In this document: piece after piece, positions 48,656 through 57,075 of the stretch | Position numbering within the stretch: the stretch's first letter is position 1 | How the letters are laid out: every line of letters starts with the position of its first letter | Assembly (NCBI RefSeq): GCF_022601715.1 | Contig: NZ_JAKVIM010000004.1 | Coordinates: 62,001-126,000 of the forward strand | Source of the DNA: Acinetobacter zhairuonensis | GTDB taxonomy: Bacteria > Pseudomonadota > Gammaproteobacteria > Pseudomonadales > Moraxellaceae | Direction: 5' to 3' | DNA: 64,000 nucleotides | Notes under the pieces: model-generated | The model's input: only the letters and a program-made list of their open reading frames with translations | Database searches by the model: none | What the model was told of the DNA's origin: nothing | Program-made: the position numbers and the translations under genes

Positions 48656-49093
48656 TTAGTTTACACGCACCCAAGTCTGGTTACGTCCTAAAGCTGCGAC
48701 ACCCAAATAACCACGAAGCTCAAGTTTCTTACCGCCTGAAGTCAACTCACCTTTTAAGCTATAAGTTTTGCCATTTTTCGGATCTAAAATCGTACCATCA
48801 TCATATTTGGTACCACCAACATTTTTTAAACCACGTACAATAGTGAGACCTTTCAACGATTTGTTCTGATAAGGACCTTCACATTTACTACAGGCATTTT
48901 CTTCGCCTGGCGTTAAAACATTTTGAATGGTTGCAGTTAAAACACCATTTTTTTGCTCAGTAAATTTCACAACCGCACGCGGTTGTTTGGTTTTATCATC
49001 AATTGTTTTCCACACTGTACCATTCAATGGATCAGCCGCATTTGCCAATACGGTGAAGCCAAGCAATCCTAATGCAAGCGCAATTTTTTTCAT
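48656..49093 (-). CDS. exported DUF2147 protein
   Basis: A 145-residue protein with a signal peptide (LALGLLGFTVLANA, cleaved before ADPLNG). The rest is a beta-rich DUF2147 domain: GTVWKTIDDKTKQPRAVVKF near the start, CSKCEG around residue 68-73, YDDGTILDPKNGKTYSLK and the ending LGRNQTWVRVN. The family is periplasmic or surface-associated with no settled function. A CxxC could form a disulfide. It is monocistronic by spacing. Confidence 0.85.
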   Translation of the reverse strand: MKKIALALGLLGFTVLANAADPLNGTVWKTIDDKTKQPRAVVKFTEQKNGVLTATIQNVLTPGEENACSKCEGPYQNKSLKGLTIVRGLKNVGGTKYDDGTILDPKNGKTYSLKGELTSGGKKLELRGYLGVAALGRNQTWVRVN

Positions 49094-49250
49094 TTTTCTT
49101 GATTTCCCTAGTCTGTTTGTAGACGCCTTTAAGTATTGTTAAGCCACAACAATTTTGCAATTCTTGAGTGTGACTGTTTAGTGTACCCTTGTAATTATTG
49201 TGGGTAAATACACCGCTATTCAGCATAATTTATAACAAAATGGAAGAACC

Positions 49251-50162
49251 ATGAATATTTCAGCGCCGTGGAAACAATTCATTACAGAAAGCCTTTTAAA
49301 AACTGCCGTCCGCACGCCAAGTCAATATAGCCTCCCTCCCAAAACTTTAAGACTCGGCTTAGAACAGCTTTGTCGTGTCTTTCCCATGCAACCCGATGTA
49401 CAAGTACGTAGCTTACGCTTGGGGCAACTGAATGCCGAAGAACTGAAGCCGCAGCAGCAATCGACTCAACTGATTTTTCATATCCATGGCGGTGTGTTCT
49501 TTCTTGGCTCACTGAAAACACATCGGGCATTTTTAAGCCAGATTGCCGCACGCACGCAAATGCAGGTGTTACATGTAGATTATCCGCTTTCACCTGAACA
49601 CCCATTTCCAGAGGCAGTAGATGCCTTATTTGAAGTGTATTTGAATTTACTGAATCAGGGCATCCAAGCCAAAGATATCATCCTGTCGGGTGACTCCTGT
49701 GGGGCAAACCTCGCGGTCGCACTGGCGATCAAAATCCGTCAGGCACAACGGGAACAGGTCAGCGGTTTGATTTTACTGTCTCCGTTTTTAGATTTGACCC
49801 TGACCAGCGAATCGCTACGCTTCAATCAAAAACATGATGCGCTCTTGTCCATAGAAGCCCTTGAAACAGGGATTGCTTACTACCTCCCCAAAGAGATTGA
49901 TCGGGGTGATCCGCGTGTTTCCCCTGTATTTGAGGATTTAACTGGCTTACCTCCCACCCTCATCCAGGTCGGCTCTAAAGAAATTTTAATGGATGATGGC
50001 AAACGCTTTCAGCAACAAGCTCAAGCTGCGGGAGTAGACGTTGAATTTAAAATTTATACAGGCATGTGGCACAACTTCCAAATGTTCAGTGCTTGGTTTG
50101 AAGAAGCCCAACAAGCCCTAGCCGATTTAGCGACCTTTGCTCACCGCTTAGACCACGATTAA
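49251..50162 (+). CDS. alpha/beta hydrolase, hormone-sensitive-lipase type
   Basis: A 303-residue cytoplasmic esterase of the HSL family (bacterial family IV). The oxyanion HGG motif is H79-G80-G81 (HIHGGVFFLG). The nucleophile elbow GDSCG has S149, the acid is D248 or D249 (KEILMDD), and the base H274 (GMWHNFQMF). The VDYPLSPEHPFP segment is family-typical. Substrate is unknown; such enzymes split short-chain esters. The ribosome binding site is GGAAG, and a terminator follows directly. Confidence 0.88.
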   Translation: MNISAPWKQFITESLLKTAVRTPSQYSLPPKTLRLGLEQLCRVFPMQPDVQVRSLRLGQLNAEELKPQQQSTQLIFHIHGGVFFLGSLKTHRAFLSQIAARTQMQVLHVDYPLSPEHPFPEAVDALFEVYLNLLNQGIQAKDIILSGDSCGANLAVALAIKIRQAQREQVSGLILLSPFLDLTLTSESLRFNQKHDALLSIEALETGIAYYLPKEIDRGDPRVSPVFEDLTGLPPTLIQVGSKEILMDDGKRFQQQAQAAGVDVEFKIYTGMWHNFQMFSAWFEEAQQALADLATFAHRLDHD

Positions 50163-50169
50163 TAACCAT

Positions 50170-50201
50170 AAAAAAAGGTCAGCTTGCGCTGACCTTTTTT
50201 C
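50170..50201. terminator. bidirectional terminator esterase / azoR
   Basis: AAAAAAGGTCAGC and GCTGACCTTTTTT stem, with a very short loop, between convergent genes. Confidence 0.88.
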
Positions 50202-50215
50202 TATCTAAAGATAAT

Positions 50216-50782
50216 TTAGATGAGTTTCACCTGAGCCAAAGCTGCTTCAATGGCTTTAGTTTTCATCTCTTCGCCCATGTTGACGCCTTCCGCACGTACC
50301 ACTTCAACTTGGTTGACACCCGTAAAGTTAAAGACTGTTTTCAAGAAGCCTTCTTGGAAATCTGCTGGGCTATTGTCACCATATACACCGCCACGGCTGC
50401 TGGCGATATACACCTGTTTATCCCCTGCTAAACCAACAGGACCATTTTCAGTGTATTTAAAAGTTTTACCTGCCACGCTAATACGGTCAATCCATGCTTT
50501 TAAGGTTGAAGCTAAACCGAAGTTATACATGGCAGCACCGACCACAACCACATCAGCATCTAAATATTGCTGAATGATCTGTTCACCTAATGCAGTTTGT
50601 TCCGCATTTTGTCCCATTAAAATTTCTGCTGTTAAATGGGGAATAGGCTGAGCTGCCAAATCTAAATACTGTACTTGGACATCAGCATTTTTGGCTTGCA
50701 ATTGTTCAACAATCGCCTGACTCAACTGACGTGAAACCGATGTTGTACCTAAAATGCTTGAATCGATATGTAAAACTTTCAT
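50216..50782 (-). CDS. azoR: FMN-dependent NADH-azoreductase
   Basis: Flavodoxin-like quinone and azo-compound reductase, 188 residues (E. coli AzoR 201). The N-terminal HIDSSILGTTSVSRQL binds FMN phosphate. GAAMYNFGLASTLKAWIDRI and KQVYIASSRGGVYG are the flavin and active-site loops. Physiologically it is a two-electron quinone reductase. It is a single gene, convergent with the esterase. Confidence 0.92.
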   Translation of the reverse strand: MKVLHIDSSILGTTSVSRQLSQAIVEQLQAKNADVQVQYLDLAAQPIPHLTAEILMGQNAEQTALGEQIIQQYLDADVVVVGAAMYNFGLASTLKAWIDRISVAGKTFKYTENGPVGLAGDKQVYIASSRGGVYGDNSPADFQEGFLKTVFNFTGVNQVEVVRAEGVNMGEEMKTKAIEAALAQVKLI

Positions 50783-50977
50783 GACGTAACTCGAATATTT
50801 GATCTCTTGGAATAGGCTCAGTTTAGGTCATCCATAAAAATAGAATAATTATCTAAGTTAATACACTATGTTCCATATTTAGAACAAAATGGTAAAGTGA
50901 CTCAATACGAATGGATCAAGTTTTTGAAATTGCATTCAAATCTGAAAAAGCTGAACTTATCCAACCATGCCATATAT

Positions 50978-51661
50978 TTATACTTTTTCGACTTGATAGG
51001 CTTCTAAATAGTTCACCCAATGCCCTTCAAGCATCGCAGCTTCAATCCATGCTTGTACAGCAGGATGTTGCAACATGCTTTGCATATAACGCTGACTGGA
51101 TTCACTGAGCGGTAAAGCGTAGCTTTGAAAACGCATCACCACTGGTGCATAAAAGGCATCTGCAATACTGAACGCGCCACACAGAAAACCTGCTGGATCT
51201 GGGCGTTCTGCCCAAATTTGCTCAATACGCGCAACATCCTGTCTTAACGCTGCATGTTCTGCCCAAAGACGCTGCCCCACATCTGCCAGTTGTGCACGAA
51301 TATTCATACCACACAGGGTTCTTAACGAAGCAAAACCACTGTGCATTTCTGCGCTAATACTTCTGGCTCGGGCACGTTGTGTCTTGTCTTTCGGCCAAAG
51401 TGCCTGCTCAGGATACTGTTCTGCCAAATATTCACAAATTGCTAGAGAATCCCAAATTTTTAATCCTTGATCACACAAAATCGGCACTTTGGCATTGTTA
51501 GAAATTGCCGTAAGCTTTTGCTGAAACAAACCGATCGAGCGTTCTCGATCAAAATAAATCACATGCTCCTGAAAGGGGATTTCAAAAGCTTTTAACACCA
51601 ACCAAGGACGCATTGACCAGCTGGAGTAGTTTTTATTGGCAATATAAAGTGTGAGCATCAT
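50978..51661 (-). CDS. glutathione S-transferase family protein
   Basis: A 227-residue GST with an N-terminal thioredoxin-like domain (1-80: LYIANKNYSSWSMRPW, with the catalytic Ser/Tyr region; later VPILCDQG, then DSLAICEYLAE). A helical C-terminal domain follows (about 90-220, FSIADAFYAPVV). It is the last gene of a run with dsbD, whose stop codon overlaps its start (TAATG), so translation is coupled. Substrate is unknown. Confidence 0.88.
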   Translation of the reverse strand: MMLTLYIANKNYSSWSMRPWLVLKAFEIPFQEHVIYFDRERSIGLFQQKLTAISNNAKVPILCDQGLKIWDSLAICEYLAEQYPEQALWPKDKTQRARARSISAEMHSGFASLRTLCGMNIRAQLADVGQRLWAEHAALRQDVARIEQIWAERPDPAGFLCGAFSIADAFYAPVVMRFQSYALPLSESSQRYMQSMLQHPAVQAWIEAAMLEGHWVNYLEAYQVEKV

Positions 51662-53481
51662 TAATGTCCTAAATTTTGTTGGAATTGTTGTAGTTGCTCT
51701 AATAACTCAGCTTCGCTAAAGGCACCCGTTAAACGCAGCCCTCGGACCTCCTGCTGCACAGGGGTTAAAAATAAATAGGTCGGTGGTCCTAAAATATCCC
51801 ACTGTTTTAACAATTGCTGATGACTGGCATCATAATGACTTAAATCTAGTTTGATGAGTGTATAAGGACTCAGGGCTTGCTGAACCTGTGCCGATTTTAA
51901 AACCCGATGCTCAATCGGTTGGCATGCCACACACCAGTCTGCATAGACATCAATCACAATGCCACGATCTTTCGGTGCTTGTGCCAAAATTTGCTGGAAC
52001 TCTGCCGCAGTTTGAGCCACCTGCCACTGTGCCTGTTGTGAGCTTTGCTCCACAAAGAAATGCTGACTTTGCTGATATTGACTGTAAATTACATACGGTA
52101 CAGCCACTATTAAAATGACCAGATACAATGGACGTAACGGCGATTTTTGCCACAGCGCACGATACAATACGTAGCAGATAAAGCTCAGCCCCAAGAGCAA
52201 ACTTGAGCCTTGCATCCAGCCTTCAGACAACAATGGACGGATAAAATACAATGCCAATGCCAGCATTAAAAAGGCGAACAGGACTTTAATCTGGTTCATC
52301 CATAAGCCTGCTTTTGGCAAAGCTTTGGCACCTAAAATACTCGCCAATAACAGCGGCAACCCCATCCCAAAACCAAGAGTAAACAACAACAAAGCCCCTT
52401 GCCACTGATTCTGAGTTTGAGAAATAAAGAGCAATGCCCCCGCCAGCGGTGCAGTCATACATGGACCAACCAACAAGGCTGAAATCATGCCCATGACCGC
52501 TGCCCCGATCAGACTGCCGCCTTTTTGCATGGACTGCCAATGGTCTAAACGATGCACGACGGCATGTGGTAAACGGAGTTCAAACAGTCCAAATAAATTG
52601 AAAGCAAACACCACAAACAACAAACTAAAAGCAATCAGGGTCGAAGGCTGCTGTAACCAGCGCTGAAAATTCAATCCCGCAGAGGACGCCACCAAGCCCA
52701 ACACGGCATAGACCATGGCCATACTACACACGAACACCAAGGCAATCATCCATGCTTTGACCCCGCGGCGATCACGTACAATCAGGGAGCTGAGAATCGG
52801 GATCATCGGTAGCGAGCACGGTGTAAACGCCAACAAAATGCCCAAGCCTAAAAACAGTAATAAGCCGTAAATCGGCGAGCGCTGCGCCAATTGTGCAGAC
52901 CAGCGTTGATCCTGTGCCGTTTGTGATGCAGGTGCTGCATTGTTTTGATCTACAGCATCCGCATTTTCTACGGCAGCATTGTTTTGATTTGAGTTTAAAT
53001 CTAACAGTCGCTTCAGTGCCGTAGATTGATTTTGCAAAGCGACTAAACCATCAGCATCCGTCTTGAATTCAATACTTTGAGGAGGATAACAAATACGGTC
53101 TTTGGCACAGCCTTGCCAAGTCACTTGATAAGTTTGTGAAGCTTGCGCTGGCACCTTAAATTGCACTTGCTGATAATAGACCTGAGTTTGACCATAGTTA
53201 TCATCATAGAGTGCTTGTGCCTTTGGCAATGTTAAGGGCAGTACATGCTGCCCTTGTCGTACCTCAAACTTGTGCTGATACAGATAATAATGTTCAGGAA
53301 TATTCCAATGTAACTGCACTTCTTGTGTAGAAACAGATTCAACTTGAACAGGAAAAGCCTCTTCGGCAGATAACAAGGCTTGCTGCGCATGCAGCAAGGT
53401 TGAACAAAATGCCAGTAAAGCAGCACAGAGCCAGAGCACACTGCGCCCATAAGATTTTGAAAGCAGCAGAGACTTTTCCAT
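51661..53481 (-). CDS. dsbD: thiol:disulfide interchange protein DsbD
   Basis: Inner-membrane protein that carries electrons from cytoplasmic thioredoxin to the periplasm. 606 residues from the chosen ATG (MEKSLLLS). Signal peptide; alpha domain with CAKDRICYPP (two Cys); a charged linker; an eight-helix beta domain with LAFTPCSLPM and LVGPCMTAP (the membrane Cys pair); and gamma thioredoxin domain with YADWCVACQ. All six functional cysteines are present. It follows the outer-membrane protein gene by two or three bases and overlaps the GST gene by one. Confidence 0.95.
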   Translation of the reverse strand: MEKSLLLSKSYGRSVLWLCAALLAFCSTLLHAQQALLSAEEAFPVQVESVSTQEVQLHWNIPEHYYLYQHKFEVRQGQHVLPLTLPKAQALYDDNYGQTQVYYQQVQFKVPAQASQTYQVTWQGCAKDRICYPPQSIEFKTDADGLVALQNQSTALKRLLDLNSNQNNAAVENADAVDQNNAAPASQTAQDQRWSAQLAQRSPIYGLLLFLGLGILLAFTPCSLPMIPILSSLIVRDRRGVKAWMIALVFVCSMAMVYAVLGLVASSAGLNFQRWLQQPSTLIAFSLLFVVFAFNLFGLFELRLPHAVVHRLDHWQSMQKGGSLIGAAVMGMISALLVGPCMTAPLAGALLFISQTQNQWQGALLLFTLGFGMGLPLLLASILGAKALPKAGLWMNQIKVLFAFLMLALALYFIRPLLSEGWMQGSSLLLGLSFICYVLYRALWQKSPLRPLYLVILIVAVPYVIYSQYQQSQHFFVEQSSQQAQWQVAQTAAEFQQILAQAPKDRGIVIDVYADWCVACQPIEHRVLKSAQVQQALSPYTLIKLDLSHYDASHQQLLKQWDILGPPTYLFLTPVQQEVRGLRLTGAFSEAELLEQLQQFQQNLGH

Positions 53482-53498
53482 AAACAAGACTGACACCT

Positions 53499-54269
53499 TT
53501 AGAATAAGTATGAAACACCTAAACCTGATTGATAACGCTTATCTGCACCACTGAGCACCACACCCACACTGGCATCTAACTGGGTACGCTCATTTAAGGC
53601 ATAAATTACACCTGAATCCAGCGCGTATTCATAGTCTTGGCTTTCTGCTTTGCGATAGACCAATTCAGAAAAGCCTGACCATTTGTCTGACAGCTTGTAG
53701 CCAATGCTAGGGATCGCAGTGACTGCCCAATCGCCATCCTGAACTTCATAGCGCATGGTGATGGAAGTATTGACCAAGTCACTTTGCTGATAGGATACGG
53801 CAGTCGCCAAGGCATAAATATCATCCTCTGCTGTAAAGCCATCATTGCCTGTTGCCAGCACTGCTTCCAAAAGCACTGCCATGGTCAAGTTGTCATCGTT
53901 CAGGTCAATTGCACTTTTTAAACCAATGCTGACATCGCCTAAACCATCTTCATCCACGGTTTTACCCGCTTGTTTGACCTGACTCCATGACGGACCTTGC
54001 CAACCCAGTTGTAATTCCAAGTTGTGTGCAATCCCCGTACGTAATAAGGTGTCTGCATTCAGGGTCGTGGTTTTTTGCTGTACACCATTGACCATACTTT
54101 CTTCATAGCTAGCACTGGGCAAGCCCTGTTCCCAAGCTAGTTGCCCGACAGGTGTAATCCCTGTCCCAATGCCCGAACCAGGACGATCAAAAGAAAAGTC
54201 TGCCGCAAAAACTGGACAAGCCACACCAAGGGTTAGTGCCAATACGCTGCATTGTTGTAAATTTTTCAT
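53499..54269 (-). CDS. outer-membrane protein, Phenol_MetA_deg-like family
   Basis: A 256-residue exported beta-barrel-type protein: signal peptide (LALTLGVACPVFA, cleaved before ADFSF), alternating hydrophobic and polar strands, and a terminal Phe (LGVSYLF). Patterns such as GIGTGITPVGQL and GLGDVSIGLKSAI fit the putative transporter family PF13557, first named for phenol-degradation operons. Its substrate is unknown. It lies 14 bases after the ankyrin-like gene and 18 before dsbD, in an apparent four-gene run. Confidence 0.75.
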   Translation of the reverse strand: MKNLQQCSVLALTLGVACPVFAADFSFDRPGSGIGTGITPVGQLAWEQGLPSASYEESMVNGVQQKTTTLNADTLLRTGIAHNLELQLGWQGPSWSQVKQAGKTVDEDGLGDVSIGLKSAIDLNDDNLTMAVLLEAVLATGNDGFTAEDDIYALATAVSYQQSDLVNTSITMRYEVQDGDWAVTAIPSIGYKLSDKWSGFSELVYRKAESQDYEYALDSGVIYALNERTQLDASVGVVLSGADKRYQSGLGVSYLF

Positions 54270-54283
54270 GATTTACCTCAGTT

Positions 54284-54826
54284 TTAAGCCAATTCTTTCG
54301 ACATTTTTGCGCCCTGACTGCGTAACAATTCTAAAGTTTGACGTTCTTCAGGTAAGGCTTCTGCCCAGTTAATGGCATCGAAGTCGCAATCAAAAAATAA
54401 ATCACTGATCGAAGATAAAATCGTGAGTCCATGTTCATCACGGGTATTTGGATCAACCTTGATTTCTAATAAACGCTTTACCGCAGGCACACATGCTGAA
54501 CTGGCAGCATCCCATAAAGGACCATATAACTCTTCACTGTCCCATAAATGGAAGTTGGCTTTGGCTTGAATTAAAGCCTCCATAATCTCCAGATGCGCAG
54601 CCAGTTGTTGCTGTTTTTGTTCTTCAGTCAGCGCTTGTCCAGCTTCATAAGCTTCGCAAACATGTTCCCACCACTGAAATAATCCGTCTGACCAGACTGA
54701 AACAGCAGGACCTTTCTCAGCATCAATAAAGTTAGGATCTAAACCTTCAGCTAAAAGACGTTGTACTTGCGGCAGGTCTAATTCTTCTATCGCCTGCACA
54801 AAGACTTGTTGTTGTGCTGTTAACAT
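54284..54826 (-). CDS. ankyrin-repeat-like protein
   Basis: A 180-residue soluble protein without signal peptide. Ankyrin-type helix-loop units are visible: AIEELDLPQVQRLLAEGLDP near residues 12-32, LEIMEALIQAKANFHLWD around 78-96, and VPAVKRLLEIKVDPNTRDEHG around 113-133. The spacing is uneven, with an acidic insertion (EQKQQQ). Such proteins usually make protein contacts; a partner is not known. First gene of the dsbD run. Confidence 0.75.
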   Translation of the reverse strand: MLTAQQQVFVQAIEELDLPQVQRLLAEGLDPNFIDAEKGPAVSVWSDGLFQWWEHVCEAYEAGQALTEEQKQQQLAAHLEIMEALIQAKANFHLWDSEELYGPLWDAASSACVPAVKRLLEIKVDPNTRDEHGLTILSSISDLFFDCDFDAINWAEALPEERQTLELLRSQGAKMSKELA

Positions 54827-54918
54827 GGAACATACTCTTTCATCAGTTTCGGAATATTATGCCGAATTCTCGGTGTTTTGTTTTAGGTAAATGTATATCT
54901 AAAGTTTTTAATTCTTAT

Positions 54919-54944
54919 AAAAAAAGCCCCGCAGGGCTTTTTTC
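54919..54944. terminator. terminator of hpf-like gene
   Basis: AAAAAGCCC/GGGCTTTTTT hairpin with loop CGCA, between the two minus-strand genes. On the minus strand it ends the hpf transcript before the ankyrin-like gene. Confidence 0.8.
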
Positions 54945-54969
54945 TGTTTATAGGCTCAATCAGTTGAGC

Positions 54970-55347
54970 TTAATCTTCATCATCAATCACATCTTTGTCT
55001 GCATCAGCATCCGCAAATTCTAATTGCCCACCTCGGGGATTTTCTCTTTTTTCAAACACATGCTCAAGACTACGTTTCAAACGATCAATAGCACCATGCA
55101 AAGCGGTATCAACATTATGTCCTTTATGATTCACGACCACAGGTTTTAATCCTGCTGCACGTGCTTCAATCATACATTTAATATCATCATCGCCGCCTTT
55201 GTCCCCATTTTCATCACTTAAATGTACAGAGAAATGGGTAATACGTTCACTATGACGTTGGAATTCTTCATTTAGTTCTGCACGCACATAACTTATTAAA
55301 CGATCATTATTTTGAATGTTTTTATCTGTACGGATTTCAATGTTCAT
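54970..55347 (-). CDS. HPF/RaiA-family ribosome hibernation factor
   Basis: A 125-residue protein with the beta-alpha-beta-beta-beta-alpha core of the HPF/YfiA (old name sigma-54 modulation) family: MNIEIRTDKNIQNNDRL, VHLSDENGDKGG, KCMIEARAAGLKPVVV, and ALHGAIDRLKRSLEHVFEK. The last 25 residues are an acidic tail (ADADADKDVIDDED). It is a short-form factor, shorter than long HPF, probably binding 30S in slow growth. Its exact class is not clear. Confidence 0.85.
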   Translation of the reverse strand: MNIEIRTDKNIQNNDRLISYVRAELNEEFQRHSERITHFSVHLSDENGDKGGDDDIKCMIEARAAGLKPVVVNHKGHNVDTALHGAIDRLKRSLEHVFEKRENPRGGQLEFADADADKDVIDDED

Positions 55348-55398
55348 AATCTCATCCTCTTATCTATCTGAATCTTTTTTGTGCAAAACTTTTTTATC

Positions 55399-55416
55399 TT
55401 GGCACGCTTGTAGCTT
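55399..55416 (+). promoter_or_regulatory. sigma-54-like promoter upstream of puuE
   Basis: TTGGCACG then TAGCT, with GG at 55401 and GC at 55413, the exact 12-base spacing of a -24/-12 promoter. The -24 box is perfect; the -12 is TAGC instead of TTGC. Predicted start near 55426, 160 bases before the gene. Confidence 0.5.
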
Positions 55417-55587
55417 GCTGTTTACACAGCATTCGAACATCTATAATCAATTTTGGAACCAACCTCCTCATTGAAATGATGAACACTTTTGAGTCTGCAG
55501 AATCGTGTCCTTGTCCTTTGAATATCGGGCTTAACTCAAAAATATGCAAGTGCTATTTTAAAAAAATTATCAAAAGGATAACCAATC

Positions 55588-56562
55588 GTGACAACTCCTT
55601 ACTTGCGTGGTCAAGAACTCATCAACTCGATACGTACTACCCCTTATTCACGTGATTTAATTGGCTACCATGGGCAAGTTCCACATGCTGCATGGCCCAA
55701 TCAAGCACGTATTGCGGTGCAGTTTGTGCTGAATTATGAAGAAGGTGGAGAAAACCACATTGAACATGGCGATGCGGGTTCAGAACAGTTTCTCTCGGAA
55801 ATGTTTGGTGCTGCCAGTTATCCAGACAAGCATCTGTCGATGGACTCCATGTACGAATATGGATCTCGTGCAGGGTTCTGGCGTATTCATGCAGAATTCC
55901 AGCGTCGCCAGCTTCCCATGACCATTTTTGGTGTGGGGATGGCATTAATTCGCAATCCTTTTGTGGTCGAAGCCATTCAAGCGGCACAGTACGATGTGGT
56001 GTCTCATGGGCAACGCTGGCTGCATTATCAAAATATGGATATAGACACTGAGCGTCAGCACATGGATCAGGCAATGAGTGTATTAGAAGCTTTATTTGGT
56101 TATGCCCCGATAGGCTGGTATACAGGACGGGATAGCCCACGCACCCGCCAGTTACTGGCAGAATTCCCTCAAATTCAATATGACTGTGATTATTATGGAG
56201 ATGATCTGCCTTTTTGGACCACCCTGACCAATCTTGCAGGTGAAAGCAGACCACATCTGATTATTCCTTATACTCTGGACAGCAATGATATGAAATTCAG
56301 TGCCGCCAATGGATTTAGCACCAGCGAAGATTTTTTTCAGTATTTGAAAGATGCTTTCGATGTTTTATATGCCGAAGGTGAACATGCACCGAAAATGCTT
56401 TCGATCGGGATGCACTGCCGACTGTTAGGACGCCCTGGGCGTTTTAAAGCCTTACAAAAGTTTTTGGATTATATTCAGTCTCATGAAAAAGTCTGGATTT
56501 GCCGACGCGGTGACATCGCTCAACATTGGTCACAGCAACATCCAGCAGCAGCATCCAACTGA
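55588..56562 (+). CDS. puuE: allantoinase PuuE (polysaccharide-deacetylase fold)
   Basis: Hydrolyses allantoin to allantoate in purine breakdown. 324 residues of the cofactor-light PuuE class, not the metal amidohydrolase AllB. Matching segments: TPYSRDLIGYHGQVPHAAWP at the start, VQFVLNYEEGGENHIEHGD, YEYGSRAGFWRIH, VSHGQRWLHYQ, and GWYTGRDSPRTRQLL. The start is GTG with AAAAGGA 8-11 bases upstream. Other purine-catabolic genes are not seen, but a Tsx-like channel and a urea transporter follow. The promoter candidate is sigma-54 type, fitting nitrogen control. Confidence 0.92.
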   Translation: MTTPYLRGQELINSIRTTPYSRDLIGYHGQVPHAAWPNQARIAVQFVLNYEEGGENHIEHGDAGSEQFLSEMFGAASYPDKHLSMDSMYEYGSRAGFWRIHAEFQRRQLPMTIFGVGMALIRNPFVVEAIQAAQYDVVSHGQRWLHYQNMDIDTERQHMDQAMSVLEALFGYAPIGWYTGRDSPRTRQLLAEFPQIQYDCDYYGDDLPFWTTLTNLAGESRPHLIIPYTLDSNDMKFSAANGFSTSEDFFQYLKDAFDVLYAEGEHAPKMLSIGMHCRLLGRPGRFKALQKFLDYIQSHEKVWICRRGDIAQHWSQQHPAAASN

Positions 56563-56593
56563 GTTGCTTTGAGCTTGTAACTGTATCACTCAC

Positions 56594-56631
56594 TGCCAAA
56601 AGAGAACTGCAAATTTTGCGCTCTTTTGGCA
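56594..56631 (+). terminator. hairpin downstream of puuE
   Basis: TGCCAAAAGAG/CTCTTTTGGCA, a perfect 11-bp stem with a 16-base loop, 31 bases after the stop. The following T content is low, so termination may be partial. Confidence 0.6.
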
Positions 56632-57011
56632 ATCTTCCACTAACCCCATATGCAGGCATTAATAAGTTTCATTGCTTAATCTTGAATTTCAGCAGCTCGC
56701 TTTTTTCTGCCAGACTGCGACTCTAAATCAACAATACTTTCAAAATGGCATTCTATTTTTTAGATAAATTCAATATTCACCACAATTGACCAAATGGTTA
56801 AACCAAAACTCACCAAATTAGTGCAAATATCTGTCATATAAACTATTTATCTTGAATATTTTATCACCAATAGTTTTCAATCAATTTTATGCGATTTTCA
56901 AACACCGTTAAAACTATACCATTTGGTAAAATAATTAATATTATCAACAACATCTATTAACTCTATTTAATTTAATTTTCAATGGCATATTTTTTAAATT
57001 ATTGGTCAAAT

Positions 57012-57028
57012 TTGGCTTTATTTTTGCT
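57012..57028 (+). promoter_or_regulatory. sigma-54-like promoter of the Tsx-like gene
   Basis: TTGGC then TTTGCT, with GG at 57014 and GC at 57026 (12 bases apart, as required). Predicted transcription start near 57039, giving a 37-base leader with a GGGGGAGA ribosome binding site. Both cores match; the CACG part of the -24 box is weak. Confidence 0.55.
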
Positions 57029-57075
57029 AAAGAATCTGTATCCTTTAAACGCTTTCTCGGGGGAGATATTTTTTA

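Larger units (their letters stand above)
56563..57075. other. 513-base regulatory region before the Tsx-like gene
   Basis: It contains the puuE hairpin, then 430 bases of AT-rich DNA with ACCAAATGGT at 56789-56798 and its inverse ACCATTTGGT at 56918-56927, and a -24/-12 element at 57012-57028. No reading frame is supported. The layout resembles upstream activator sites plus a sigma-54 promoter. Confidence 0.5.

Noticed and set aside
56789..56927. NtrC sites upstream of the Tsx-like gene
   Set aside because: The centre is four bases instead of five and the outer TGC/GCA bases are missing, so I only report them as unnamed operators.
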